From NCBI GenBank assembly GCA_016931155.1, contig JAFGFJ010000006.1, positions 1 to 64,000 on the forward strand: a stretch of DNA of 64,000 nucleotides, given 5' to 3'. Both the position numbers and the translations under genes were made by a program. The notes beneath the pieces were generated by a model. The model ran no database searches. It was given only the letters and a program-made list of their open reading frames with translations, and had not been told where the DNA came from. Origin of the DNA: Candidatus Dojkabacteria bacterium (lineage in GTDB: Bacteria > Patescibacteria > Dojkabacteria > B142 > JAFGFJ01). Positions 8,947 to 17,275 of this stretch are shown in pieces. Every line of letters begins with the position of its first letter. Position 1 is the first letter of the stretch.

Positions 8947-9489
8947 ATGAAAGGTTTCATTTCTTTCTCCCAAAAATTCCAAAAAGAATTCCCCAACCTT
9001 AAGGCTAGCATCGAAAAAACTATTAAAAGGTATGCATTTCAGGAAGCTTACATTGCTTCTCCCGGGAAAGACTCGAAGAAGAAACTAAGCGAGTCTGAAA
9101 TAGTAATCATTGAAGATACATTCAATTCAACCGATACAGGATTCGATCTGGCCACTGCGGCATACTTAAAAAAGCCTATTCTTGTTCTTAGAATGAAGGA
9201 TAAAACTGAAGGAGAAAGAAATTATTCCTCAAAATCAAAGAGGCTTAGAGAGCTTGAGATCGTAGAGTATACCGAAAAGACACTCGACAATGAAATCAAA
9301 ACATTTATAAACAAAGCAAAAAAGTTAATCGATACGAAATTTATTCTTATCATCTCCCCCGAAATTGATAAATACCTTCAATGGGTCTCAGAGAACAGAA
9401 GAATGCACAAAGCTCAGATAGTTAGAAAAGCTGTTGAAAGTCTTATGGAAAATGACCCAGAGTACAAGACAGAGTATAAGGCAGAATAA
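8947..9489 (+). CDS. Nucleoside deoxyribosyltransferase-like protein, second copy
   Basis: 180-aa paralogue of the preceding gene. The N-terminal domain is more diverged (SEIVIIEDTFNSTDTGFDLATAAYLKKPILVLRM keeps the same pattern). The C-terminal tail is nearly identical: DTKFILIISPEIDKYLQWVSENRRMHKAQIVRKAVESLM. The stronger conservation of the tail suggests it is the shared functional part, perhaps a ribbon-helix-helix dimer that binds DNA or joins the two proteins. Own promoter, so the pair is not strictly one operon. Enzymatic activity not assured. Confidence 0.6.
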   Translation: MKGFISFSQKFQKEFPNLKASIEKTIKRYAFQEAYIASPGKDSKKKLSESEIVIIEDTFNSTDTGFDLATAAYLKKPILVLRMKDKTEGERNYSSKSKRLRELEIVEYTEKTLDNEIKTFINKAKKLIDTKFILIISPEIDKYLQWVSENRRMHKAQIVRKAVESLMENDPEYKTEYKAE

Positions 9490-9623
9490 AATCAATCAAC
9501 ATCCTCGCTGATGTGAAAATCTCTCTCCCGTGAACTACCAGGCTCTCATAGAGGCAAAACTTCGCCAGCTTAGAAAAAATAATTAGCGGGAAAAATCCTC
9601 AATATAAATCTATATACCACAAT

Positions 9624-10280
9624 CTATATCCCAAATCCGACCTGACTTTTTTCTTTTTCCCTCTCTTTCAATCTTGATTTTTGAATAAGATCTTTTATCT
9701 CACTTACCGAATCCTCAAGTTCTTCTACAAATATGTCTTTGCCATTCAGTATTTTTTTAAGCCCTTTCATATCTTCAAGCATGACTTTGCGCATTGAGCC
9801 GTTATAAAGGGCAACAGCCGGATGATACATTGCAAAAAACACCTTCCCTCCCCTATTAAATGCCTTTCCATGAACTTTCGAAATACTTTGCCCGGGGACA
9901 AATTTTGCTAAAGCAAAACGTCCTAGAGGCACAAATACTTTTGGATTTATAATTGCAATTTCATCGTCAAGCCATGGTCTGTAGGCTTCAATCTCGTGAT
10001 CCTCCGGATCGCGGTTATTCGGCGGCCTTACCTTTACCATATTTGAAATATAGACGTCCTCTCTATTAAGTCCAATTGAGTCAAGAAGAACATCCAGAAA
10101 TTTCCCGGCAGGCCCGACAAAAGGTATGCCCAGCTTATCTTCTGCTACACCCGGAGCTTCACCTATAAACATGATTTCTGCTTTTGGGTTTCCCCACCCG
10201 GGAACAATCCGTGTAGCTCCGGCCTTCATCAGTTCAACCGTTATCTCTTTGTATTTTTCGGGAAGATCAGCTAGATCCAT
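9624..10280 (-). CDS. Family-4-type uracil-DNA glycosylase lacking Fe-S cysteines
   Basis: 218 aa. Base excision repair enzyme that removes uracil from DNA. Family-4 motifs are clear: GEAPG (40-44), PFVGPAGKFLD, VRPPNNRDP and the closing MYHPA loop near residue 150. Classical family-4 enzymes hold a 4Fe-4S cluster through four Cys. Here the whole protein has no Cys: the N-terminal C-x2-C region is AGATRIV-like, and the later two positions are V84 and Y100. About 40 charged residues extend the C-terminus. The start overlaps the end of the CarS-like gene by 10 nt, so the two are translationally coupled. The fold call is secure; activity is inferred. Confidence 0.88.
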   Translation of the reverse strand: MDLADLPEKYKEITVELMKAGATRIVPGWGNPKAEIMFIGEAPGVAEDKLGIPFVGPAGKFLDVLLDSIGLNREDVYISNMVKVRPPNNRDPEDHEIEAYRPWLDDEIAIINPKVFVPLGRFALAKFVPGQSISKVHGKAFNRGGKVFFAMYHPAVALYNGSMRKVMLEDMKGLKKILNGKDIFVEELEDSVSEIKDLIQKSRLKEREKEKSQVGFGI

Positions 10281-10822
10281 GAGTCTCTGATTTTTAGAAC
10301 ATAAGCAAGCATATGAAATACCTGATGAATAATTGGATAGCCCACAAGCAAAATTATGTAGCTCGAGAGAGGTACAGGATAAAAAAATGCAGAGAAAATA
10401 ATACTGGTAAATACAATATCGGTCTGATCAAAAAACAAAAATGGCTTTCCCGGCTTTACATCAAACTGTCTTTTTACAAAGCTCTTGAGCGAGTCACCAA
10501 ATATTGCCACAAACCCCTGAACACCGCCAATCAAAACGAAAGAGTATTTCGAAAAATCCAGAAGTTCGTAGTTCCTGAAAAATTCATACCTATGAAGGAA
10601 TGATTGAATCAGACCAGCAATCAATGCAATTACAGTACCGAAAACATACCCTTCAATCGTTTTGTTCTCCCCGAAAATCCTTCTCCCTCTGAAAGTAAGC
10701 CCGCAATCTATCGCATGTTTCCCCTTTTTCAAAAGAGGAATGTGCTGTCTCACTGGTATAAGACCATTACCAAGCATCGCCGGAGCAAAAAAATACAAGG
10801 TTGAAAGAATAGCGTGAATCAT
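10271..10822 (-). CDS. CDP-archaeol synthase (CarS)-like membrane protein
   Basis: 183 aa, four to five hydrophobic segments. Matches the CarS/DUF46 pattern: NGLIPV near the start, then GKHAIDCGLTFRGRRIFGENKTIEGYVFG and later IFGDSLKSFVKRQFDVKPGKPFLFFDQTDIV, in which FGD--KSF-KR and DQ-D are family signatures. CarS makes CDP-archaeol from unsaturated archaetidic acid in archaea; bacterial homologues exist and may act as CDP-diacylglycerol synthases. It is first in a two-gene unit with the uracil-DNA glycosylase. A 36-nt element shared with the glycosyltransferase operon lies 37 nt upstream. Confidence 0.82.
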   Translation of the reverse strand: MIHAILSTLYFFAPAMLGNGLIPVRQHIPLLKKGKHAIDCGLTFRGRRIFGENKTIEGYVFGTVIALIAGLIQSFLHRYEFFRNYELLDFSKYSFVLIGGVQGFVAIFGDSLKSFVKRQFDVKPGKPFLFFDQTDIVFTSIIFSAFFYPVPLSSYIILLVGYPIIHQVFHMLAYVLKIRDSWI

Positions 10823-10858
10823 GAAGAAATACTAGCTTAACTGAAGATTAAAATCAAA

Positions 10859-10894
10859 ACACCGATATCTATCAGATCAAATGCGACAAACTGC
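10859..10894 (-). repeat. Shared upstream element, copy 1
   Basis: 36-nt segment that recurs at 19311-19346 with 34 of 36 bases identical. In both places it sits 37-39 nt upstream of a minus-strand start codon (carS-like here, a GT2 gene there). On the minus strand it contains TTGTCGCATTTGAT and GATAGATATCGGTG. Probably a common promoter or operator; it is not a mobile repeat judging by its fixed position. Confidence 0.6.
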
Positions 10895-11029
10895 TATCTC
10901 ATTTGGAATCTTCATAATTAATCCCTAAATGAAGACTTTTATTATTGACTTTATGCGAAACTAAACAACTGACAAAAAACTTGCACAAAACATTAACAAT
11001 GTGTCTAGTTTTTCTTATCATAGACATAT

Positions 11030-11599
11030 ATGTACAGGATAAGAAATATGACAAAACTTAGAAATACGACAAAACTGAAAAAGTTACTGGAACAAGATAT
11101 AAGAATTTTTCGCACTACTGATTTAGCAGTTTTATGGGAGATTGTAAACAAAGAAACTCTTTGGAAAACGATTTACAGATATGTGAAGAGACAAATACTT
11201 TATCCGATACAGAAAGGACTCTATTCAACTGTGCCTATTGAAAAACTTGATGATTACGAGTTGGGATGTGCAATGTGCGGACCTTTCTCATATATCAGTA
11301 CTGAAACAGTTTTACAAAATAAGGGAATAATAATGCAGGGTATGAATAAAACAACTTTGATAGGACAAAAAAGAAGGGAGTTTAAGTTCAAAGATAAAAT
11401 ATTTCTTTGCAGATATCTTAACACCAAATACTTGTTAAACAGGAAAGGAATTTTACAAAAGACTCGTTATTACATAGCAACAAAAGAAAGAGCATTTTCT
11501 GACTTAATGCATATTAATCCAAATTATTTTGTTGATAATAACCAAAGTATAGATTCCAATAAAGTAAATAAATTAAAAACTCAATTAGGATACAAATGA
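11030..11599 (+). CDS. AbiEi-like antitoxin
   Basis: 189 aa. N-terminal winged-helix-like region (LLEQDIRIFRTTDLAVLWEI..TLWKTIYRYVKRQILYPIQKGLYS), then a basic C-terminal half with FSDLM, as in AbiEi-type transcriptional antitoxins of type IV systems. The stop codon overlaps the start of a decayed AbiEii-type toxin gene (ATGA at 11596-11599), the usual arrangement of the pair. The antitoxin frame is intact while its toxin is broken. Start at 11030; an internal Met at 11048 is an alternative. Confidence 0.7.
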   Translation: MYRIRNMTKLRNTTKLKKLLEQDIRIFRTTDLAVLWEIVNKETLWKTIYRYVKRQILYPIQKGLYSTVPIEKLDDYELGCAMCGPFSYISTETVLQNKGIIMQGMNKTTLIGQKRREFKFKDKIFLCRYLNTKYLLNRKGILQKTRYYIATKERAFSDLMHINPNYFVDNNQSIDSNKVNKLKTQLGYK

Positions 11600-12332
11600 T
11601 TGCAACAAAACCGGAAGATATTAAACATAAAAATCAGTTATTCAGGTTGTTGAGGGAAATTCTAAAAGACCCCATTTTAAGTAACAATCTGATGTTTAAA
11701 GGGGGAACATATGCAACACTTCGTGGTGTACTGGACAGATTTTCTATAGATTAAGATTTTGATCTTCCTGAAAAAAATCGTAAAGCTGAAATAAGACAGA
11801 TTTGTCATAAGATTTTTAAAAAACTTTCACTAGAGATAAAAGATGAGAGTAATAATTATTTGCAGTTTTTTCTCAAATATCGAGCATCTCCTAATCAAAG
11901 AAATACTATTAAATTAGAAATAAATGATGATGTAAGTCCTGAAAACAAATATAAAAAGTCAAGCTGCTTGATATAGAGATGTTTTGCAATGGTCACTCAC
12001 TTGATACGATGTTTGCAAATAAATTGGTTGTGGCAAAAGCAAGATTTGATAAAAACCAAAAAATAGCAGGAAGAGATTTTTATGATATTCATAAATTTTT
12101 TGAGGAGGGTATTTTAGTAAATAAAGCAGTTGTAGAAGAAAGAACAGAGAAAAAATATTTAGAATATTTAAATGATTTATTGGCGCTAATAGATAATGAG
12201 ATTAAGGAAAAGCTATTATTTGAGGATATTAACCCGTTAATTGAGACAGAAAAGCTTAATTTTGTAGTAAAAAACTTGAAAAGCGAATTAAAGATTATGA
12301 TAAGAGACGAAATACTTCGAAATAAAGTCTGA
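11596..12332 (+). pseudogene. AbiEii-like nucleotidyltransferase toxin, broken
   Basis: Reads MIATKPEDIKHKNQL...LMFKGGTYATLRGVLDRFSID, then a TAA stop at 11752-11754 where the family has a residue between SID and DFDL, so the D-x-D metal motif is interrupted. The same frame continues to a TAG at 11974-11976. The rest continues in another frame from about 11958: KLLDIEMFCNGHSLDTMFANKLVVAKARF...AGRDFYDIHKFFE. The shift falls at the A run near 11953-11957. One nonsense change plus one frameshift argues for real decay. The C-terminal half is still open to 12332. Confidence 0.82.
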
Positions 12333-12412
12333 ATTTCATAATAATAAGAAGACCATTCGTATTATTTGCGGGAGAATATATAATACACATTAATACTCAC
12401 AAAGACTTTATC

Positions 12413-13651
12413 CTAACTATAAACCCCGATATCCTCAGGTATAAACTGTCTGAAATTCTCCGGAGTAATTTGAACTGACTTTACCTCTCCCTCCACTATC
12501 ATCTTCGCTACTTTTCTTGCAAGCGTCGTAAGTGTTCTTTCAAGCTGTCTGACACCAGCATCGAAGCCCAACGGACGGATAATAAGCGGCCAGACGTCAC
12601 TCGAAAAACCCAATTGATCCTCCATCATTCCTGTTGCTTCCCTTACCTTTGGAAGGAGATAATCACGGGCAATAACTTGCTTCTCCTCATCTGTATAGCT
12701 TGAAAACCTGATAACTTCAAGGCGATCAAGAAGTGCTGTGGTTATTCCTCCAAGATTATTTGCAGTACATATAAATATCACTTTCGAAAGATCAATCGGA
12801 TAATCGATATAATGATCCATAAAAGTAGAATTCTGCTCAGGGTCAAGAATCTCAAGAAGAGCCGCCATTACATCGCTTCTCAATCCAGTCTCGGAGCTTA
12901 CTTTATCTATCTCATCAAGAAGGATGACCGGATTCATAACCCCCGTACGAACAAGAGCATCTACAATCTGTCCGGGTTCAGCACCCGCAACAGACATAGG
13001 TCTTCCCCGAAGCTCAGTAGCATTTCCCATAGCACCAAGCGATATTCTTATAAATTTCCTTCCCAGAGCGTTTGCAATAGACTTAGCCATTGATGTTTTT
13101 CCAATACCCTGTACCCCGACAAAAGAAATAATAGGAGCGTGTCCTGAGCTTCCTTGAAGACGCTTCATTTCATCAGAAGAGGAATTCTCTGCTGTAGAAA
13201 CGCTATTCTCCATCATTGCAGTAGAAGCCGTATCAGAAGTATGTTGTGTCTGAGAATCCGTACTGCTCCTGGAACCCGCCGCTATATTCATATCTCTTAG
13301 TTTAATAATTGCAAGATGCTCCAATATCCTCTCTTTGATCTCATTCAATCCATAATGATGCTTATCAAGCATCTGCTTTGCATTTTGAAGATCGAGATTA
13401 TCAGTTGTATACTTCTCCCATGGAATTTTTGTGATCCATTCTGCATATTTCTGTACAATCTCAAACTCCTGACTGTAACTCCCAAGCCTGGCTACACGCC
13501 TCACCCGATTTATCATCTGCTCTACCCTTTCCTTAAGTTCTTGTGGAAGTTTTACAGAAGAAACTAATTGTCCGAGTTTTTCTATTTCAGCTATACTATC
13601 GTGGTTCTCCGGAAGACCTGTATTTGTTTGTAAGTTCTGCGGATTTGTCAT
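12413..13651 (-). CDS. Lon-type AAA+ ATPase without protease domain
   Basis: 412 aa. The central part is the Lon ATPase: the pre-AAA IPWEKYT segment (about 76-82), Walker A GVQGIGKTS (179-187), ISLGAMGNATELRGR, Walker B VILLDEID (242-249), LLEILDPEQNSTFMDHYIDYPIDLSKVIFICTAN and the alpha subdomain with GVRQLERTL. It stops at IPEDIGVYS, just where the S16 Ser-Lys protease domain should begin, and the LAN substrate domain is also missing. A Ser/Thr-rich linker (about 126-170) is inserted before Walker A. It may act as an unfoldase or remodelling ATPase. The boundary is clean, so domain loss rather than frameshift is likely. Confidence 0.88.
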   Translation of the reverse strand: MTNPQNLQTNTGLPENHDSIAEIEKLGQLVSSVKLPQELKERVEQMINRVRRVARLGSYSQEFEIVQKYAEWITKIPWEKYTTDNLDLQNAKQMLDKHHYGLNEIKERILEHLAIIKLRDMNIAAGSRSSTDSQTQHTSDTASTAMMENSVSTAENSSSDEMKRLQGSSGHAPIISFVGVQGIGKTSMAKSIANALGRKFIRISLGAMGNATELRGRPMSVAGAEPGQIVDALVRTGVMNPVILLDEIDKVSSETGLRSDVMAALLEILDPEQNSTFMDHYIDYPIDLSKVIFICTANNLGGITTALLDRLEVIRFSSYTDEEKQVIARDYLLPKVREATGMMEDQLGFSSDVWPLIIRPLGFDAGVRQLERTLTTLARKVAKMIVEGEVKSVQITPENFRQFIPEDIGVYS

Positions 13652-13837
13652 TATCGATTAACAATACAGGATATAATACCCGAAACGTCTGGATAAAGAA
13701 ATCAGAACTGCTCTGAGATTCTAAGGACTTTGCCAGAAAAGTATTAGATCAGTAATATTGAGACTCTCCGCTCAGAGTCCACAAGCTTAAGATCGACCAT
13801 ACTAGTTGAACTGGAATACTTCAGAAAGGGTAAATTT

Positions 13838-14557
13838 TTAGTCTTTCTTTTCCTGACCTTTTTCATCTTTTTTCTCTTCTCCAGTCTCACCCTCCTTTGA
13901 TTCACCCTCCTTACCTTCAGCTCCTTCCTCCCCTTCAGATGCAGCATCATCTTCACCTTCAACCCCTTCTGCAGGTTTTTCTTCCTCCACTATTTCCTTC
14001 TGCGGAGGAGCAATGTATGCTATAGCGTTGTTTAGAGGAACACCGAAATCAAATTCCACCCCTTCTGGAAGACTGATATCTCTCACAAGAACCGAATCTC
14101 CAACCTCAGCAAGATGCTCGACCTTTACTACAAATTCTGAGGGAAGAGTCATTGGAAGACTCCTTACAGCAACTTCTGTTACCGGTGTTACAAGGAACCC
14201 GATATTTATCTTTACGGCTTGCGGAACACCATCGTAGCGAATCGGAACTTCAATATTTATCTTTCTATCCATATCAACCTGATAGAGACTTACATGCTGA
14301 AATCTATTTGTCAGAGAATCTAATTGGACTTCTTTGATCAATACCTTTCCCTCCTCTTTTTCGCCCTCATACTCAAAATTTACCATTTGGGAGTGTCCAG
14401 CCTCATTGAAAACCTTCTCAAACTCTTTGTAGTCAACAGTTACAGGCTCAGATTCTTTTTTGGGTCCATAAACTGTTGCGGGTATCGAACCTTCTTTTCG
14501 AAGATTTTTAACTTTTCTGCCAAGTATGTTTCGTTTTTTAGCCTTGATAGTCAACAT
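13838..14557 (-). CDS. rplY: Ribosomal protein bL25 (CTC type)
   Basis: 239 aa. 5S rRNA-binding protein of the large subunit. The N-terminal domain (AKKRNILGRKVKNLRKEGSIPATVYG) and C-terminal TL5/CTC beta domain (VTEVAVRSLPMTLPSEFVVKVEHLAEVGDSVLVRDISLPEGVEF) are both present. A highly charged Glu/Lys tail of about 50 residues follows. It lies 3 nt downstream of khpB, and the two follow yidC on the same strand, forming one transcription unit. Confidence 0.95.
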   Translation of the reverse strand: MLTIKAKKRNILGRKVKNLRKEGSIPATVYGPKKESEPVTVDYKEFEKVFNEAGHSQMVNFEYEGEKEEGKVLIKEVQLDSLTNRFQHVSLYQVDMDRKINIEVPIRYDGVPQAVKINIGFLVTPVTEVAVRSLPMTLPSEFVVKVEHLAEVGDSVLVRDISLPEGVEFDFGVPLNNAIAYIAPPQKEIVEEEKPAEGVEGEDDAASEGEEGAEGKEGESKEGETGEEKKDEKGQEKKD

Positions 14558-14560
14558 TTA

Positions 14561-15034
14561 TCAGTCTTCTTTTTTAATAATGATTCTTCGATCTTCTCCT
14601 TCTCCAATACTTTCAGTAGCAATTCCCTTTTCCTTTTGAAGGGTCATATGGACAATTCTTCTCTCATTTGGCTTCATCGGCTCAAGTTCAAGATCCTGAC
14701 CAGACTCCCTAACTTGATCCACCGCCTGTAGTGCCATAGAAACCAGATATTCTTCTCTCTTCTCCCTATAATCATTTATATCTAAAATTACCCTGTACTG
14801 ACCTTCACTTTCTCTCCCAATAATTAGTCCCAGAATAGTTTGAATTCCCTCGAGTATTTTACCATGATGCCCTATCAAATTTCCCAAATCTTCTCCAATG
14901 ATTTTCACTGCAAGATATTTTCTATCCTCGTCACCCTCCTGCATATGCACATCAATTTCCCCTCTAACTTCAAGTCTGTCCAGTATTTCCTTCGCCGTTT
15001 CTTTAGTTTTAGCAATAGCCGACTTATCGTCCAT
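14561..15034 (-). CDS. khpB: RNA-binding protein KhpB (Jag)
   Basis: 157 aa. KH domain with the GxxG-type loop in GNLIGHHGKILEGIQTILGLI (about 50-70), then an R3H domain (EPMKPNERRIVHMTLQKEKGIATESIGEGEDRRIIIKK). Jag/KhpB binds RNA and is linked to cell wall growth and division. The N-terminal Jag_N domain is very short or missing. Placed 10 nt after yidC, the conserved neighbour order; rpmH and rnpA, usually next to them, are 30 kb away. Confidence 0.93.
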   Translation of the reverse strand: MDDKSAIAKTKETAKEILDRLEVRGEIDVHMQEGDEDRKYLAVKIIGEDLGNLIGHHGKILEGIQTILGLIIGRESEGQYRVILDINDYREKREEYLVSMALQAVDQVRESGQDLELEPMKPNERRIVHMTLQKEKGIATESIGEGEDRRIIIKKED

Positions 15035-15044
15035 TTTGATTTAA

Positions 15045-15941
15045 TTAAACAGTTGGAGAAAATTTACTTCTTAGCCAATTTACAACCCTTATCCTCTCCC
15101 TTATTAGCTGTTGGATTATAACAAAGAAGCTCTGGATAGTCCAATACAAACTCAAACCCGAGATGAACCTCAGAGAAAATATTACTGTCATAATGGGCAG
15201 AATATACATCATCTGGCTTGTCGAAGACTGCATCATTTTAGAAAAATCAGGTGTTTCTTCATCTTTTTTCTTTTTCCCGGATTTTTTCTCTTCTCTTTCT
15301 TTCTTCTTTCCCTCTTCTCCAACAATTGAAAGACCACTCATCACTCTCGATGAAAGGAACTGGGATGCACCAACCGCAAGAGCAAGAAGGATATATGGCC
15401 ATGCGCTGGAAATATTTGTGAGACCAATATCACTAGCAGTTTTGGAGAGATCAATTCCCAAAAAGACTGGGTTTATAACCGCATCTTCCGCAAACACAGA
15501 AATAAAAGGATATGCTACATCGTTAAACGCTGTGACGCCCTTTTCAAAAAGATTTCTAATTACGCTGTTTATCTGGAAAAGGAAAATAATCTGAAAAATG
15601 AGAGGAAGGCACCCACCCAGTTGACCGGGAAGGTACTTGGATTGAATCTTTGCCAACTCCTGCATCTGCTTTTCTTTGTTTTTGGCATATTTCTTTTGAA
15701 TTTTTTCATATTCTGTTCTGAACTCTTTGTTTTTCTCCGCATTTTTCAGCTGATTTGCAGTGAACGGAAGCATTATCAGCCTTGAGACAAGAGCAACAGC
15801 TATAATCCCAAGACCAAGGTTTTCGCCAAAGAAGCGGTACGCAACTATTAGAAAGTTAAAAATTGGTTGGTAAAATAGAACGCTAATTATATTCAATGCA
15901 AAAAATGGAAAATTAAGTGGGCTCAGGGATTTTACCAGCAT
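15045..15941 (-). CDS. yidC: Membrane protein insertase YidC
   Basis: 298 aa, five hydrophobic segments. Inserts and folds inner membrane proteins. Core signatures: SRLIMLPFTANQLKNAEKNKEF near the first TM, LGGCLPLIFQIIFLFQINSVI, and the last TM pair ending LSLYWTIQSFFVIIQQLI. No large periplasmic domain, as in Gram-positive-type Oxa1/YidC proteins. A Lys/Glu-rich insert (about 215-235, GEEGKKKEREEKKSGKKKKDE-like) lies in a cytoplasmic loop. First gene of yidC-khpB-rplY. Confidence 0.95.
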   Translation of the reverse strand: MLVKSLSPLNFPFFALNIISVLFYQPIFNFLIVAYRFFGENLGLGIIAVALVSRLIMLPFTANQLKNAEKNKEFRTEYEKIQKKYAKNKEKQMQELAKIQSKYLPGQLGGCLPLIFQIIFLFQINSVIRNLFEKGVTAFNDVAYPFISVFAEDAVINPVFLGIDLSKTASDIGLTNISSAWPYILLALAVGASQFLSSRVMSGLSIVGEEGKKKEREEKKSGKKKKDEETPDFSKMMQSSTSQMMYILPIMTVIFSLRFISGLSLYWTIQSFFVIIQQLIRERIRVVNWLRSKFSPTV

Positions 15942-15989
15942 TAGGCACCAAAAACAAATTTCGCTACCTCCAAAACGTCATTTCAAAAG

Positions 15990-16295
15990 CTAGGTCTGTC
16001 TTCCTTCTTCGAGAAGTCTTGATTCAAGCTCGTCAGTATTTCGATAAATCATTGCAAGAGCTTTCTGAATTTCTTTCACATAGACCTCCAGATTGTCTGT
16101 GCTCTTTTTGACAAGATCAAGTTTGAAAGAAAGCTCATTCAACTTTGTTTCCATGCCCCTGATTTTTCCCTCCATAGTTTTTACCTGTGTTCCAATATCC
16201 CCACTGGAACTTATTCTAAGCTCCTGAGTTATTATTGCTACTTTATCAGACAATCTTTTCAGCTCATCATACGTTTTATTTACTTTGTCTTCCAT
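15990..16295 (-). CDS. Small coiled-coil protein
   Basis: About 101 aa starting MEDKVNKTYDELKRLSDKV at 16295. Heptad-like hydrophobics run through nearly the whole chain (KTMEGKIRGMETKLNELSFKLDLVKKSTDNLEVYVKEI), so it should form a long coiled coil. No membrane segment. An upstream in-frame Met at 16352 would add 19 residues unlike the rest; I prefer the internal start. Function unknown; it lies upstream of yidC on the same strand. Confidence 0.65.
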   Translation of the reverse strand: MEDKVNKTYDELKRLSDKVAIITQELRISSSGDIGTQVKTMEGKIRGMETKLNELSFKLDLVKKSTDNLEVYVKEIQKALAMIYRNTDELESRLLEEGRQT

Positions 16296-16661
16296 TTTCT
16301 TAATTCCTACGCAAAATAGCAAATTAGTACATAGAATACTAGCATACCTCACCCAAACATAATAATAGTAATTAGCACGAGTATGGATAATGTTACGTGA
16401 AACAATGACTTACTGCCGTTTATAGAACACAGTTTCATACTCTTATTGATAAGTACCCAATACACATATACTTTACTATACTTACCTATGCAGATACGAC
16501 GAAAGAAAGAATACTCTACCTTTGCCATCTCTTTTTCCACCCACCAGACTTTCAGAAAAACACTGGTTTAAAGTCCAGGCAGAATAGATCCATCTTCAAA
16601 TAACAGATGGAGAAAATGTCAATAAATCAGGCAAAAAAACATTTTCTTACAAAATCGGAAA

Positions 16662-16714
16662 GTAACACTTCACTGAGACCCTTCGGGCAGATCCGTGGGT
16701 TTGTAATCGGTTAC
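16662..16714 (+). other. Nested hairpin upstream of phasin-like gene
   Basis: Three nested complementary segments: GTAAC (16662-16666) with GTTAC (16710-16714), AGACCC (16676-16681) with GGGTTT (16697-16702), and CGG (16684-16686) with CCG (16693-16695). It is a local structure in otherwise plain AT-rich DNA. A direct repeat TATGCTATTA (near 16728 and 16742) follows before the gene at 16783. I cannot assign it to a known RNA family. Confidence 0.3.
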
Positions 16715-16782
16715 ACTCTAAGGGAATATGCTATTAAAAACTATGCTATTATGGTGGAAATAATAATTTTTATGTTATAACC

Positions 16783-17091
16783 ATGACTTTCAAAGATATA
16801 GTCAGAAAATCAATCCTTTTCGGTCTTGGAGCTTACCAAATAACCAAAGAAGAAGTGGAAGATTTCGTAAAGGATTTACAAAAAGATGAAACCATAACCC
16901 CTCAAGAGGGGAAGAAAATGATTCAGGAAATCGTAAAGGCTGCAGAAAAAAAGATGAAAAGGCCAAACGAAGAACTCAAAAAGAGTATGGAAAGAATCGT
17001 CAAGTCTGTGATAAATGAATTAGGAGTAGCAACGAAAAAGGATATCGCAGCACTCAAAACAGAGATGAAGAAGCCCAGAAAGGTGAGATAA
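16783..17091 (+). CDS. Phasin-like small helical protein
   Basis: 102 aa, highly charged and helical: ILFGLGAYQITKEEVEDFVKDL near the start, then TPQEGKKMIQEIVKAAEKKMKR and a basic end. The pattern (short amphipathic start, K/E-rich helices, VATKKDIAALKTEMKK) resembles the poly(3-hydroxyalkanoate) synthesis regulator/phasin family often found in minimal genomes, where its role is not polyester-related. Soluble; followed 4 nt later by the promoter of the RRM gene. Confidence 0.6.
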   Translation: MTFKDIVRKSILFGLGAYQITKEEVEDFVKDLQKDETITPQEGKKMIQEIVKAAEKKMKRPNEELKKSMERIVKSVINELGVATKKDIAALKTEMKKPRKVR

Positions 17092-17094
17092 AGG

Positions 17095-17122
17095 TTGCTA
17101 TTTGCGAAAAAAATGTTATAAT
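17095..17122 (+). promoter_or_regulatory. Predicted promoter of the RRM gene
   Basis: TTGCTA (17095-17100), 16-bp spacer, TATAAT (17117-17122). The start of transcription near 17129 gives a leader of about 147 nt before the RRM gene. A tandem CCTCTAGTGTA pair lies in the leader at about 17218-17242. Long leaders are typical of cold-inducible RNA-binding protein genes; regulation by temperature is inference. Confidence 0.65.
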
Positions 17123-17275
17123 CTCCCCGTGCTAGATCAGAGTGTCCAATTTAGTCTTAGTAATTGATAAGAGACGCAAAAATTTTCGGGTACTTTGGTC
17201 GGATAAGTTATGTTATTCCTCTAGTGTAAATCCTCTAGTGTAGCAAATCCATATTTTAGTTAGTTTTAAGTTAAA

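Noticed and set aside
13744..13962. 72-codon frame overlapping the 3' end of rplY
   Set aside because: Lys/Arg-rich shadow of the acidic bL25 tail in another frame.
16349..16540. 63-codon minus-strand frame
   Set aside because: Mixed Cys/Arg/Ile composition, no ribosome binding site, and it overlaps a promoter-like AT-rich gap.
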